Made by a program: the position numbers and the translations under genes. Below are positions 1 through 7,795 of a DNA stretch of 60,530 nucleotides, piece by piece. Under the pieces are notes generated by a model. It was not told the origin of the DNA and searched no databases. It saw only the letters and a list, made by a program, of their open reading frames with translations. Source of the stretch: Anaerococcus pacaensis 9403502 (GTDB taxonomy: Bacteria > Bacillota > Clostridia > Tissierellales > Peptoniphilaceae); contig HG326665.1 in the NCBI GenBank assembly GCA_000308255.3, positions 1 through 60,530 of the forward strand, given 5' to 3'. The first letter of the stretch is position 1, and each line of letters starts with the position of its first letter.

Positions 1-299
1 TTCTCAATAAGTCCTATTCCTGATTTAATATCAAGTTCAGCTATTAATTTATTTGCTTTTTCACTTGCACAATTAAATTGATCTTTTATACTTTCAATTG
101 TGTAGTAAATAAAGACTTTTCCATCTTCATCTATCCAGCCATTTTTATATGAAAGACCCATTCGATTAAGCATATATGAATACAAAACTTTAGCTTCGAT
201 AGAAATGCTCTCAAAAATTTCATCTTCCATTAATACCATAGGTAACCTAATGAAGTTATACATCTCAGATTGCCTATTATAAAAATAATCAAAATTCAT
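1..299 (-). CDS. RepA_N-type replication initiator protein, N-terminal part (truncated by window edge)
   Basis: The reading frame starts at 299 behind a very strong AAAGGAGG site and stays open to the left edge, giving 99 visible residues. The start MNFDYFY..NFIRLP, followed by LSYKNGWIDEDGKVFIYY and a helix-turn-helix-like segment (ESIKDQFNCASEKANKLI), matches the winged-helix DNA-binding domain of RepA_N initiators. These initiate replication of theta plasmids and are also common in integrative conjugative elements of Firmicutes. Only the N-terminal domain is visible. The gene lies directly downstream of the rlmD 3' end, separated by a terminator, so it probably belongs to an element integrated there. 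Family identity is fairly sure; the type of element is inferred. Confidence 0.82.
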   Translation of the reverse strand, partial: MNFDYFYNRQSEMYNFIRLPMVLMEDEIFESISIEAKVLYSYMLNRMGLSYKNGWIDEDGKVFIYYTIESIKDQFNCASEKANKLIAELDIKSGIGLIE

Positions 300-320
300 C
301 CTTACCTCCTTTCTTTGAAA

Positions 321-353
321 TAAAAAAGAGCAGCCTTATTTAAGCTACTCTTG
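321..353 (-). terminator. Rho-independent terminator after rlmD
   Basis: On the minus strand AAGAGTAGC and GCTGCTCTT form a stem with one mismatch, followed at once by a run of T. It would end transcripts coming from the helicase-rlmD operon before they enter the repA_N gene. Because its T-run ends only about 10 bases before the repA_N ribosome binding site, it could also act as an attenuator for repA_N. Confidence 0.75.
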
Positions 354-373
354 TAGAAAGTATAAAATGGGTT

Positions 374-565
374 TTATATTATTATATTTTTCTTTGTGTC
401 TCCCCATACCAGTTGTAAAACTACTCTTACGTCCATGTAGTTTTTTTGGGTCTTTTTGACGTATCCTTCTTCATCTTTATCGAAGACAAAATGCTTATAA
501 AACTGCTTAAAATGCAGGATTTCTATATTTACATCTTTTGTATCAACGCTATAGTCTCCACATGT
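374..565 (-). other. Open frame overlapping the rlmD end, no start codon; possible gene remnant
   Basis: A frame two bases offset from rlmD is open from 565 to a TAA at 374-376 (63 codons). Its composition looks protein-like (segments such as NIEILHFKQFYKHFVF and KNYMDVRVVLQLVWG), but the first in-frame ATG falls near its end. It could be the tail of a gene interrupted by integration at the rlmD 3' end, or chance. I do not recognise the product. Confidence 0.3.
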
Positions 566-1899
566 CTAGAATTTGGGAATTGGTCGACCACTTCGTATTT
601 TTTAATTTTATATCCTGCTTTTATAAAGTCTTTGAAGTTTTCTACCTGTGTCTTTGGATTGCAGGAAATATATACGAATTTTTCTGGTTTTAGGTCAAGT
701 ATTTTTTCCAGAGCATCTGGCATGATGCCAGCTCTCGGTGGGTCTAGTATGACTACTTCATAATCCCCTTTGACCTTGTCAATTTCTTCAAGGACGTCCC
801 CACAAAGGAAACTAATATTTGATATATCATTTAGCTTAGCATTTTCAAAGGCTTTAGCTACTGCTTCTTCCACTATCTCAATGCCGGTAGCTTCTTTTGC
901 TACACTTGCCATGACTTGGGTTATAGTTCCTGTGCCAGAATATAGGTCTAAGACATTGGTATTTTCATCGATATCTGCAAACTCGAAAGCTTTCTTGTAG
1001 AGCTTTTCAGCTGTGTAGATATTAGGTTGGAAAAATGAAAATGGTGATATATTGAATTTAAGACCCAGCATTTCTTCTGTAATATGGTCCTTGCCAAATA
1101 ATAGATTTACCTTTTCTGGTATTACGGCATCTGCTACAGAATCATTAGTCACATGAAATATAGAAACAATCTCCCCTTCTATTTCTAGGTCTCTGAGAAA
1201 GTTTACAAATAGTTTTGTTCTCATATCATCAAATGACTCATCACTAGTAGTGACTAAGATACACATGATCTCCCCTGTCCTGTGGGCTTTTCTGATGATG
1301 AAGTGACGCAAGAGGCCTTCTTTGAGGGACTTATGATAAAAGCTTGTTTTCTTTTCTCTGAAATATTCTTGGACAGATTTACGAATCACATTGAAATCGC
1401 TATCTACAATGTTACATTTATTAGTATCGACTATTTCATAAAACCTATTTTGACGGTGGAGGCCTAGTATAAGCTCTCCCCCTTTTTTGGCATCACCAAA
1501 GGTATATTCCATCTTGTTTCTAAAGCCATATATAAGAGGTGCCCTATTTATGGAAATATCTCCGTCAAAATCAATATTATTATCTTCAAATAAATCCTTT
1601 ATCATATCAAGCTTTAGCATAAGCTCTGTTTCGTAAGGGAGTTTTTGGTAGGCGCATCCCCCACATGTATCAGCTTGTGGGCAATAGGTCCTACTATTTT
1701 CTAGTGGAGAATTTTCGATTAATCCTAAATATTTGCCTTTTTTATATCCATTCCTATTTCTAGTAGCCTTTACTTTGCAAGTCTGACCTAAGAGCCCTCC
1801 CTTAAATTCGATCGGCACTCCATCTTCATTATAACCTACAGAGATATTTGGGTATTTCATTTGATCTACCTTGATATCGTAAGTCTTATTCTTTCTCAC
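529..1899 (-). CDS. rlmD: 23S rRNA (uracil-C5)-methyltransferase, RlmD/RlmCD family
   Basis: SAM-dependent methylation of a uridine of 23S rRNA to m5U. The 456-residue protein has an N-terminal TRAM-like RNA-binding region, iron-sulfur cysteines C73, C79 and C82 (CPQADTCGGC), the SAM loop VLDLYSGTGTITQ, the DPPRAG motif and the catalytic-cysteine segment YISCNP. It overlaps the upstream helicase gene by 14 bases, so the two are co-transcribed. Its last codons (RHVETIALIQKM) coincide with a candidate integration site, so the extreme C-terminus may be supplied by the element on the left. In Gram-positives the same enzyme often modifies two positions, so the exact target uridine is unknown. Confidence 0.93.
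   Translation of the reverse strand: MRKNKTYDIKVDQMKYPNISVGYNEDGVPIEFKGGLLGQTCKVKATRNRNGYKKGKYLGLIENSPLENSRTYCPQADTCGGCAYQKLPYETELMLKLDMIKDLFEDNNIDFDGDISINRAPLIYGFRNKMEYTFGDAKKGGELILGLHRQNRFYEIVDTNKCNIVDSDFNVIRKSVQEYFREKKTSFYHKSLKEGLLRHFIIRKAHRTGEIMCILVTTSDESFDDMRTKLFVNFLRDLEIEGEIVSIFHVTNDSVADAVIPEKVNLLFGKDHITEEMLGLKFNISPFSFFQPNIYTAEKLYKKAFEFADIDENTNVLDLYSGTGTITQVMASVAKEATGIEIVEEAVAKAFENAKLNDISNISFLCGDVLEEIDKVKGDYEVVILDPPRAGIMPDALEKILDLKPEKFVYISCNPKTQVENFKDFIKAGYKIKKYEVVDQFPNSRHVETIALIQKM
548..564 (-). other. Candidate attachment site at the rlmD 3' end
   Basis: On the minus strand CATGTGGAGACTATAGC encodes the conserved HVET run near the rlmD C-terminus. Integrative elements of streptococci and clostridia are known to insert at this codon run of rum/rumA genes. 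The adjoining RepA_N gene is typical element cargo, so this is a plausible att core. The matching site at the other end of the element lies outside the window, so this is inference. Confidence 0.4.
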
Positions 1900-4231
1900 T
1901 TGCTTCCTCCCAGAAGTTTTTCGCTTCTTTCATAAAATCATCTCTCTCATTTACTATCTTCATGTCCTTATTCTTCCAATGTGCAGGAAAAAGAACCCTA
2001 TACTTATATGTGTTAAACCTATCATCGACAAGATATATGATTCCCTTATCATTCTCGCTCCTGATTACCCTACCTGCAGCCTGATAGACCTTATTGATGC
2101 CAGGATATGTGTATGAATAATCAAAACCGCTAATGCCTAGCTTATCAAAATGCGCCTTGATTAGATTTCTCTCATCACTAACTCCAGGCATGCCAACAGA
2201 AATTATCATAGACCCTATTAGCCTATCACCTAATAGGTCTACTCCCTCAGAAAAAATCCCGCCTAGGACTACAAAGCCAGTCTTTGCTGAATCTTCATCA
2301 AAATTTTTCAAAAACTTGTTTATATCCTTTTCTTTCATATTTTTATCCTGTTTTATGATTTTATCATCATATCTAGCTGTGTAGTCTTCGTAGACATCTT
2401 CGAGATACGAATAGGATGGGAAAAATATAAAGTAATTGCCGGACTTAGCTGTGATAAATTCATTTATTGTATCACTTATGATAGATACATTATTATTCCT
2501 ATCCCTATACCTAGTACTAATTTCCCTGTTATAGAGGGCAAAATTTTTGCCATCAAATGGGTTATCTAACCTTAGCTTCAAACTATCTTCAGCCCCCAAT
2601 AGTTTCATAAAATATGGCATTGGCGATAGGGTAGCTGAGAAAAATACTGTCGATCTAGCATAGCTATAAGTCTTTGATAAAACTTCTGATGGGTCAACAC
2701 ACTTATATTCAAATACTAAATTGTCATTATACTCATCAAAAGAAATCACAGAATAAAATCCATTTGTGTAGACCTCGCTTATTTTTAGAAATTTGTTTAT
2801 ATCAAAAAATAAATTCAATAAGTCATCGTAATTTGGATCTTCCCTCTCTTCTACCAAAAATTTTTGTAGGGGCTTAAGGATTTTAATTAGATCTTCCTCA
2901 AGATCAGTTATTTGTTGATCTTGATAATAATATAATTTCTTGCCGTGATTTGAATAAATCTCATTAAAGGTATCTATTATTTTATTTAAATATTTAATTA
3001 AGATTTTGTGTTTTTTATCATTTAACCCTTCTCTAATCTCTATAAATCGTGTATTGGTAAAGCTAAAACTAAACATATCTCTGCTACGCTCTACTAGGTT
3101 GTGCGACTCATCGATTAGAAAAATATACCTATCGATTATCTCATCGAAAAATCTCCTTAGGTATATAGTGGGATTAAATACATAATTGTAATCACAGGCT
3201 ATAAAATCAGCATACAAAGATACATCAAGTTCTAATTCAAAAGGACAAACTCTGTGTTTTTCAGCATAAGATGTGATGATATTAAAGTCCATGATCTCTT
3301 CGTTTTTTATAATATCAAACAGGGCTTCATTTACCCTATCAAAGTGGCCCCTAGCAAAAGGACAGTCGACGGGATTACATTTAACTTCATCGTTTAGGCA
3401 AATTTTTTCTTTTGATGTAATGGTTAGAGCTTTGATGTATAGGCCGTTTTGTTTTAAAAGTCTTACCGCCTTTATGGCTTCTTTGGCCTGTGTATTTTTG
3501 CTTGTTAGATAGAAAATCTTATCCGACAAGTCCTCACCCATAGACTTAATAGACGGAAAAACTGAAGAAATAGTTTTACCTATGCCTGTAGGCGCGTCTA
3601 CGAAAAGTTTCTTCTCTTCAAGTATTGATGTATATATAGCCACAGCCATCTTCCTCTGACCCTTGCGGTAGTCTTTAAAAGGAAAATCTAATTCTTTTAT
3701 AGACTTATTTCTCATTTCACTATTGCTAGCAAGTATTTTTGAGAAACTTAAATAACTATCTAGGAGCCCATAGTAAAATTCTTCAAGCTCATGGAAAGTA
3801 AAATCTTTTCTAAAAATCTTTGATGAATAGTCCTCCACACTCACATATGTAAGAGTGATGGCCATTTTTGAAAGGCCCTTATCTAGGGCAAAAAAATAGG
3901 CATAGCACATGGCTTGCGCCCAGTGTAGCTTGTTTGAGTCATCTATCTCTGCAAGTAACCTTGTAGTAGATTTAATCTCATCTATTACGAAGTCATCTGC
4001 CTCACTAATTAGCCCATCTGCCCTACCTTCTACTTGAAATTCTACATCATCGATTATTGTAGTATTTTTAAGGGCATACTCGCTTTTATAATTATCCCCA
4101 TAGGACTTTTGGATTTTTTGATGGGCACGGATACCTTCTATCATCCTGGCATTGTCCCTAAATCTATTGTCAATATCGCCAGAACGCATCACAAATTCTA
4201 TTAAGTTTCTTACTGAAATTCTAACTAGCAT
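1886..4231 (-). CDS. XPD/DinG-family iron-sulfur DNA helicase with N-terminal PD-(D/E)XK nuclease-like domain
   Basis: A 781-residue superfamily 2 helicase. Walker A is APTGIGKT (213-220), the DExH box is DESHNL, and the cysteines in KICLNDEVKCNPVDC fit the XPD-type 4Fe-4S cluster. The C-terminal motif QAAGRVIRSENDKG is motif VI. Residues 1-100 carry GRADGLI (D72) followed by DEIK (E85, K87), the pattern of a RecB/Cas4-like nuclease core. The combination predicts a helicase-nuclease acting in DNA repair or structured-DNA processing. It starts behind AAAGGTG and overlaps rlmD. Such fusions exist in Clostridia, but the cellular role is not firmly known. Confidence 0.85.
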   Translation of the reverse strand: MLVRISVRNLIEFVMRSGDIDNRFRDNARMIEGIRAHQKIQKSYGDNYKSEYALKNTTIIDDVEFQVEGRADGLISEADDFVIDEIKSTTRLLAEIDDSNKLHWAQAMCYAYFFALDKGLSKMAITLTYVSVEDYSSKIFRKDFTFHELEEFYYGLLDSYLSFSKILASNSEMRNKSIKELDFPFKDYRKGQRKMAVAIYTSILEEKKLFVDAPTGIGKTISSVFPSIKSMGEDLSDKIFYLTSKNTQAKEAIKAVRLLKQNGLYIKALTITSKEKICLNDEVKCNPVDCPFARGHFDRVNEALFDIIKNEEIMDFNIITSYAEKHRVCPFELELDVSLYADFIACDYNYVFNPTIYLRRFFDEIIDRYIFLIDESHNLVERSRDMFSFSFTNTRFIEIREGLNDKKHKILIKYLNKIIDTFNEIYSNHGKKLYYYQDQQITDLEEDLIKILKPLQKFLVEEREDPNYDDLLNLFFDINKFLKISEVYTNGFYSVISFDEYNDNLVFEYKCVDPSEVLSKTYSYARSTVFFSATLSPMPYFMKLLGAEDSLKLRLDNPFDGKNFALYNREISTRYRDRNNNVSIISDTINEFITAKSGNYFIFFPSYSYLEDVYEDYTARYDDKIIKQDKNMKEKDINKFLKNFDEDSAKTGFVVLGGIFSEGVDLLGDRLIGSMIISVGMPGVSDERNLIKAHFDKLGISGFDYSYTYPGINKVYQAAGRVIRSENDKGIIYLVDDRFNTYKYRVLFPAHWKNKDMKIVNERDDFMKEAKNFWEEASEKE

Positions 4232-4249
4232 TTTATCACCTTTATTTAA

Positions 4250-4277
4250 TATACCACTCGTAGGGTATATAGGTATA
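4250..4277. promoter_or_regulatory. Inverted repeat in the divergent helicase/nitroreductase promoter region
   Basis: TATACC, eight bases, then GGTATA form a perfect 6-8-6 dyad at 4250-4269, and GGTATA occurs again at 4272-4277. It lies between divergently transcribed genes about 25-50 bases upstream of the nitroreductase start. Redox regulators commonly sit at such places, so it is a candidate operator, but no regulator can be named. Confidence 0.4.
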
Positions 4278-4300
4278 AATGAAATGGACTAGGAGGTCAT

Positions 4301-5053
4301 ATGAACGAAACAATTAAAACCCAATTAGATCATAGAACTATAAGAGAATTTACAGATGAAAAACTTGATGATAGCATAATAGAAACTCTTCTTGATGTGG
4401 CAAATAGATCTGCTACTAGCAATGGTATGCAGTTTTCATCTATAATTCAAGTAACAGATCAAGAAATCAAAGATGCCTTAGCGGATAATGGTACACAAGC
4501 ATACATGGCCAGAGCTCCTCACCTATGGATATTTGTGGTAGACCTTAATAGAAACTATCAGATAGCAAAAGAAAATGGAGTAGAAAACGATGAAATGATA
4601 GGTTTTGATAAATTTATCCAAGGCTTTACAGATAGCATCATAGCTGCCCAAAACGTAGTAAATGCTGCTGAAAGCCTAGGTTTCGGTACAAATTACTTTG
4701 GCAATATTCACAACGATACAGCAAGAGTAATTGAACTACTAAAATTACCTCCACTCACTTATCCTGCTGTTGGCCTAAGCTTTGGTATACCAAACCAAGA
4801 CCCACAACTTAAGCCAAGGATGAGTATGGATCTAAAATCATTTGAAAATTCATATGAAGTGTACGATAACTACAACGAAAAGATCGATGATTACAATAAA
4901 GAAATGACCAGCTACTACGACCTAAGAGAAGATGGCAAGAGATCTGATACCTTTAGCGAACAAATCCCTAAAAAGCAAGGCTCTATAATTAAAAACAGGG
5001 GCAAGATGTTTGAAACCCTTATAAATCAAGGTTTTAAAGTAATACCAGAATAA
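4301..5053 (+). CDS. Nitroreductase family protein (FMN-dependent NAD(P)H oxidoreductase)
   Basis: A 250-residue flavoprotein of the nitroreductase fold. The N-terminal segment DHRTIREFTDEKLD is the family FMN-phosphate-binding start, RSATSNGMQFSS is the second FMN contact region, and ESLGFGTNYFGNI is the conserved mid-domain motif. Length and the C-terminal extension resemble NfrA-type NADPH-FMN oxidoreductases. It likely reduces flavins, quinones or nitro compounds. The start is fixed by AGGAGG seven bases upstream of ATG. Monocistronic: a dyad lies upstream and a strong terminator follows the stop codon. Confidence 0.9.
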   Translation: MNETIKTQLDHRTIREFTDEKLDDSIIETLLDVANRSATSNGMQFSSIIQVTDQEIKDALADNGTQAYMARAPHLWIFVVDLNRNYQIAKENGVENDEMIGFDKFIQGFTDSIIAAQNVVNAAESLGFGTNYFGNIHNDTARVIELLKLPPLTYPAVGLSFGIPNQDPQLKPRMSMDLKSFENSYEVYDNYNEKIDDYNKEMTSYYDLREDGKRSDTFSEQIPKKQGSIIKNRGKMFETLINQGFKVIPE

Positions 5054-5081
5054 AAAATTACCCGCTTGGGTAATTTTTTTA
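5053..5081. terminator. Bidirectional terminator between nitroreductase and MATE genes
   Basis: AAAAAATTACCC, loop GCTT, GGGTAATTTTTTT: a perfect hairpin with A- and T-runs on both sides. It serves both convergent genes and overlaps the stop codon of the MATE gene. Confidence 0.92.
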
Positions 5082-6476
5082 TTGGTATAATTGATCAGTG
5101 GAGTTTCTTTGGGTCTGTGCTTCCTCTTCGACTAGCTTCATTTTTCTAGCAAACATAATAGATGTAGTCAAAACAGCAATAAAGTCAGCCACAGGCTCAG
5201 CTAAAAATACTGCAAATACTTTTTGATTAAGTAGGGATGGCAATATAAATATAAGTGGTATTAACACTATGATTTTTCTAAATATAGCAAGAAATGCACT
5301 AGTTCTCGCATCTCCAAAGGCTATAAATGATTGTTGGCACGATATTTGTATACCAAACAGGATAATTACCGCGAAGTAAACTCGCATAGCCCAACCAGCT
5401 TGATCTAGTAGTAGTGGGTCTTGAGTGAAAAATCCTGCAAAAACTTTTGGGAATAGTAAAAACAAGGCCCAGAGTATGCCGGTAAAGGTCACGCAAGCCT
5501 TAGTTTGCAATTTGAAAGCATCTTTTACTCTAGATAAGTTGCCCGCACCGTAGTTGAAACTCAGGATAGCCTGCCCTCCTTGGGTAATGCCTTGAACAGG
5601 TAGTAAGGCAAATTGCATCAGACTTGATGTAATAGTCATCGTACCCACTGCAAGGTCCCCACCAAATCTAAGTAGCTGTGAATTAAAGGCAAGCATCAAT
5701 AGTGATTCTGTAGATTGCATGACAAATGGCGATAGACCAAGGCTAACAGCAGGTATTGCAATACTAGAATCAAGCTTCATATTCTCTCTTTTTATCTTTA
5801 GGATAGTCCTATCGCCTGTCATAAATCTTAGGGCAAATATTGCCGATAGAGCTTGCGAGATGACTGTTGCAACAGCTGCTCCGGCTACGCCCATGTTTAA
5901 ACCAAAGATAAGTATTGGATCAAGTACAATATTAGTCACTGCACCAATTAGCACTGTAAACATAGCCACTTTTGAAAAACCTTGGACAGATATAAAGGCA
6001 TTTAACCCTAGGGTAAGCTGTACAAAGATTGTTCCAATTGCATATATCCTAATATATCTCGCCCCATAGTCTATGGTATTTTCACTAGCTCCAAATAAAT
6101 ATAAGAGTGGCCTGTGAAATAATAATACAAGAGTAGTTAGAATGATGGCTGCTATTATTAACATTGATACAGAATTGCCCAATGTCCTCTCCGCCGATTC
6201 CTTATCTCCCCTACCCATAAAGATACTGGCCCTAGGGGCTGCACCAAATGAAAAAAGTGCAGCAAAAGCAGCTATGAGAGTGACTATAGGAAAGCTTACC
6301 CCTACCCCTGTAAGGGCGGTTGCTCCTACCTCTGGTATATGACCAATATAGACCCTATCAATGATGTTGTACAATACATTTACAATTTGACTAGTAATAG
6401 CTGGTAAGGACAATTTATACAATAATGGTCCAATATCAGCAGTTCCCAAATCTAAATTTTTATTACTATTTGTCAT
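5079..6476 (-). CDS. MATE family multidrug efflux transporter
   Basis: A 465-residue integral membrane protein with about 12 hydrophobic helices in two pseudo-symmetric halves, as in MATE (MepA/NorM-like) cation/drug antiporters. The start has the family pattern (GTADIGPLLYKLSLPAITSQ) and the second half repeats the fold after residue ~240 (SLGLSPFVMQSTESLLML). It would export cationic drugs or metabolites using an ion gradient. Its start overlaps the end of the glycosylase gene by 11 bases, so the two form an operon. Substrate is unknown. Confidence 0.92.
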   Translation of the reverse strand: MTNSNKNLDLGTADIGPLLYKLSLPAITSQIVNVLYNIIDRVYIGHIPEVGATALTGVGVSFPIVTLIAAFAALFSFGAAPRASIFMGRGDKESAERTLGNSVSMLIIAAIILTTLVLLFHRPLLYLFGASENTIDYGARYIRIYAIGTIFVQLTLGLNAFISVQGFSKVAMFTVLIGAVTNIVLDPILIFGLNMGVAGAAVATVISQALSAIFALRFMTGDRTILKIKRENMKLDSSIAIPAVSLGLSPFVMQSTESLLMLAFNSQLLRFGGDLAVGTMTITSSLMQFALLPVQGITQGGQAILSFNYGAGNLSRVKDAFKLQTKACVTFTGILWALFLLFPKVFAGFFTQDPLLLDQAGWAMRVYFAVIILFGIQISCQQSFIAFGDARTSAFLAIFRKIIVLIPLIFILPSLLNQKVFAVFLAEPVADFIAVLTTSIMFARKMKLVEEEAQTQRNSTDQLYQ

Positions 6477-7089
6477 TTTCTTCCTTCTTTAATACTGAAA
6501 CATGTGGATTACTTTTTATGTAGAACCTATAAGGATAGTCTATAGCCTCTTTGGCATAGTCTATGCCAATTCTAACATCTGTTACTATATCAAATTCTTC
6601 GTCATTGTCTATTAAATAGATTTCTTTTGTAAATAGATTTTTATTATTTAGTGATTTGTCGATCGAGAGAGCCTTGGTAAGTTTACCTGGCCCATTGCTT
6701 AGGTTTTTCATTTGATAAGAGCTAAGCTCATCTAGCGGTAAAGAAAATCTATTAAAGGCCATTTGATTAATATTCTCCATAGGCTCTACCGCTCTAATTA
6801 GAACAGCTTCTGGATGATAAGAATCAAGGGTCACAAAATTCATTAGAAAATGTATGCCATAAGTTTGATAGACATAAATTGTACCAGCCTCTCCATACAT
6901 CACTCTATTTCTATCAGTGATTTTACCTGAAAAGGTATGGGCTGCCCTGTCAGTTAAGCCCAAGTAAGCTTCAGTTTCAACAATTTTTGCCTTATAGCTA
7001 ATATCTCCATCGTTTCGTATTATAATTTTGCCTAATAAATCTTTGGCAACGGTTATTGTATCTCTATTAAAAAAATCTTTTCTAATCAT
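6466..7089 (-). CDS. DNA-3-methyladenine glycosylase (AAG/MPG family)
   Basis: Monofunctional base-excision repair enzyme of the eukaryotic-like AAG family, excising 3-methyladenine, hypoxanthine and related lesions. The 207 residues match the usual ~200. Signature segments are VAKDLLGK, the VETEAY catalytic-region motif with the activating Glu, DRAAHTFSG, RNRVMYGEAGTIYVYQTYG and the late LSNGPGKLTKAL. It is the first gene of the operon with the MATE exporter; an alkylation-repair enzyme beside an exporter may reflect shared stress exposure, but that is inference. Confidence 0.92.
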   Translation of the reverse strand: MIRKDFFNRDTITVAKDLLGKIIIRNDGDISYKAKIVETEAYLGLTDRAAHTFSGKITDRNRVMYGEAGTIYVYQTYGIHFLMNFVTLDSYHPEAVLIRAVEPMENINQMAFNRFSLPLDELSSYQMKNLSNGPGKLTKALSIDKSLNNKNLFTKEIYLIDNDEEFDIVTDVRIGIDYAKEAIDYPYRFYIKSNPHVSVLKKEENDK

Positions 7090-7100
7090 AACATCCTCTA

Positions 7101-7130
7101 TTGCTTAATAATACAAATATGATATCATAT
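7101..7130. promoter_or_regulatory. Divergent promoter with a palindromic -10 region (mpg / folT)
   Basis: ATATGATATCATAT at 7117-7130 is a perfect palindrome offering a -10-like hexamer on each strand. On the plus strand TTGCTT (7101-7106) lies 16 bases before TATCAT (7123-7128). The predicted transcript start, near 7135, coincides with the first base of riboswitch helix P1, which supports the assignment. Confidence 0.5.
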
Positions 7131-7134
7131 ATTC

Positions 7135-7231
7135 ATCAGAGTAGATAGGAAGCATTAAGTGTTAAGAAATGGGTTGTTGTTCTTAAACGAAGCTTTTAGC
7201 ATGATTTCTTATCGCAACCGCTGCCTCTGAT
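7135..7231 (+). promoter_or_regulatory. THF (tetrahydrofolate) riboswitch, folT leader
   Basis: The leader matches the THF riboswitch consensus by eye. Helix P1 is ATCAGAG (7135-7141) with CTCTGAT (7225-7231). The conserved GAGTAGAT, GCATTAAGTGTT, AATGGG, ACGAAGC and CAACCGCTGCC blocks appear in the right order. The closing strand of P1 ends three bases before the ribosome binding site (GAAAGGGG), so ligand binding would be expected to hinder translation of folT. Fold and ligand are predicted from motif similarity only. Confidence 0.9.
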
Positions 7232-7245
7232 AGAAAGGGGATAAA

Positions 7246-7764
7246 ATGAATAGAAAACTTACCACGAAGGATGTTACTAGCATTGCTTTGCTTACAGCTA
7301 TGTCAGTTGCCCTAAAGTTTTTTAGTATCAATATTGGTGATACTATTAGATTTAGCTTTTTACTACTTCCTGTTATGATTGCAGGTATATTTTATGGGCC
7401 ACTTGTAGGCGGTATTACTGGTGGAATTGGGGATTTGATTGGTCACTTGGCTTTCCCTCAAGGCGCATTTCACCCTGGTTTCACTCTTACCGGTATTGTA
7501 GTGGGTGTATCGGCTGCCCTTATTAGTCAAAAGATTTTTAAATCTAAAATCAGCACTAATAGGCTTGCCCTTAGTCTAAGCGTATCAGTATTTTGCTTTA
7601 TGATAGTAGCACTCTTTTTAAATACCTTGTGGCTATCTCAAATTACAGGGACTAGCTACTGGCCATTGTTTAAACTAAGGATACCTAAATCCTTAATAGA
7701 AATGGCTATAAACTGGATTGTATTATATCTAATCCTACCAAGATTAAATCAAGTATTAAAATAA
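7246..7764 (+). CDS. folT: Folate ECF transporter S component FolT
   Basis: A 172-residue membrane protein with about six helices. The N-terminus (TTKDVTSIALLTAMSVALKFF) carries the helix-1 Ala-rich interface typical of ECF S components. GPLVGGITGGIGDLIG and GAFHPGFTLTGIVVG are typical of the FolT group. It would bind folate and pair with a shared EcfA/A'/T energising module not present in this window. A THF riboswitch directly in front independently supports folate as substrate. The start codon follows AAGGGG by six bases. Confidence 0.92.
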   Translation: MNRKLTTKDVTSIALLTAMSVALKFFSINIGDTIRFSFLLLPVMIAGIFYGPLVGGITGGIGDLIGHLAFPQGAFHPGFTLTGIVVGVSAALISQKIFKSKISTNRLALSLSVSVFCFMIVALFLNTLWLSQITGTSYWPLFKLRIPKSLIEMAINWIVLYLILPRLNQVLK

Positions 7765-7795
7765 GTTCTGAGCCTACGGGCCAGAACTTATTTAT
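7759..7795. terminator. Bidirectional terminator between folT and the deoxyribosyltransferase gene
   Basis: A perfect 12-bp stem, AAATAAGTTCTG (7759-7770) with CAGAACTTATTT (7782-7793), extended inward by GCC/GGC. It overlaps the stop codons of both convergent genes. Confidence 0.9.
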
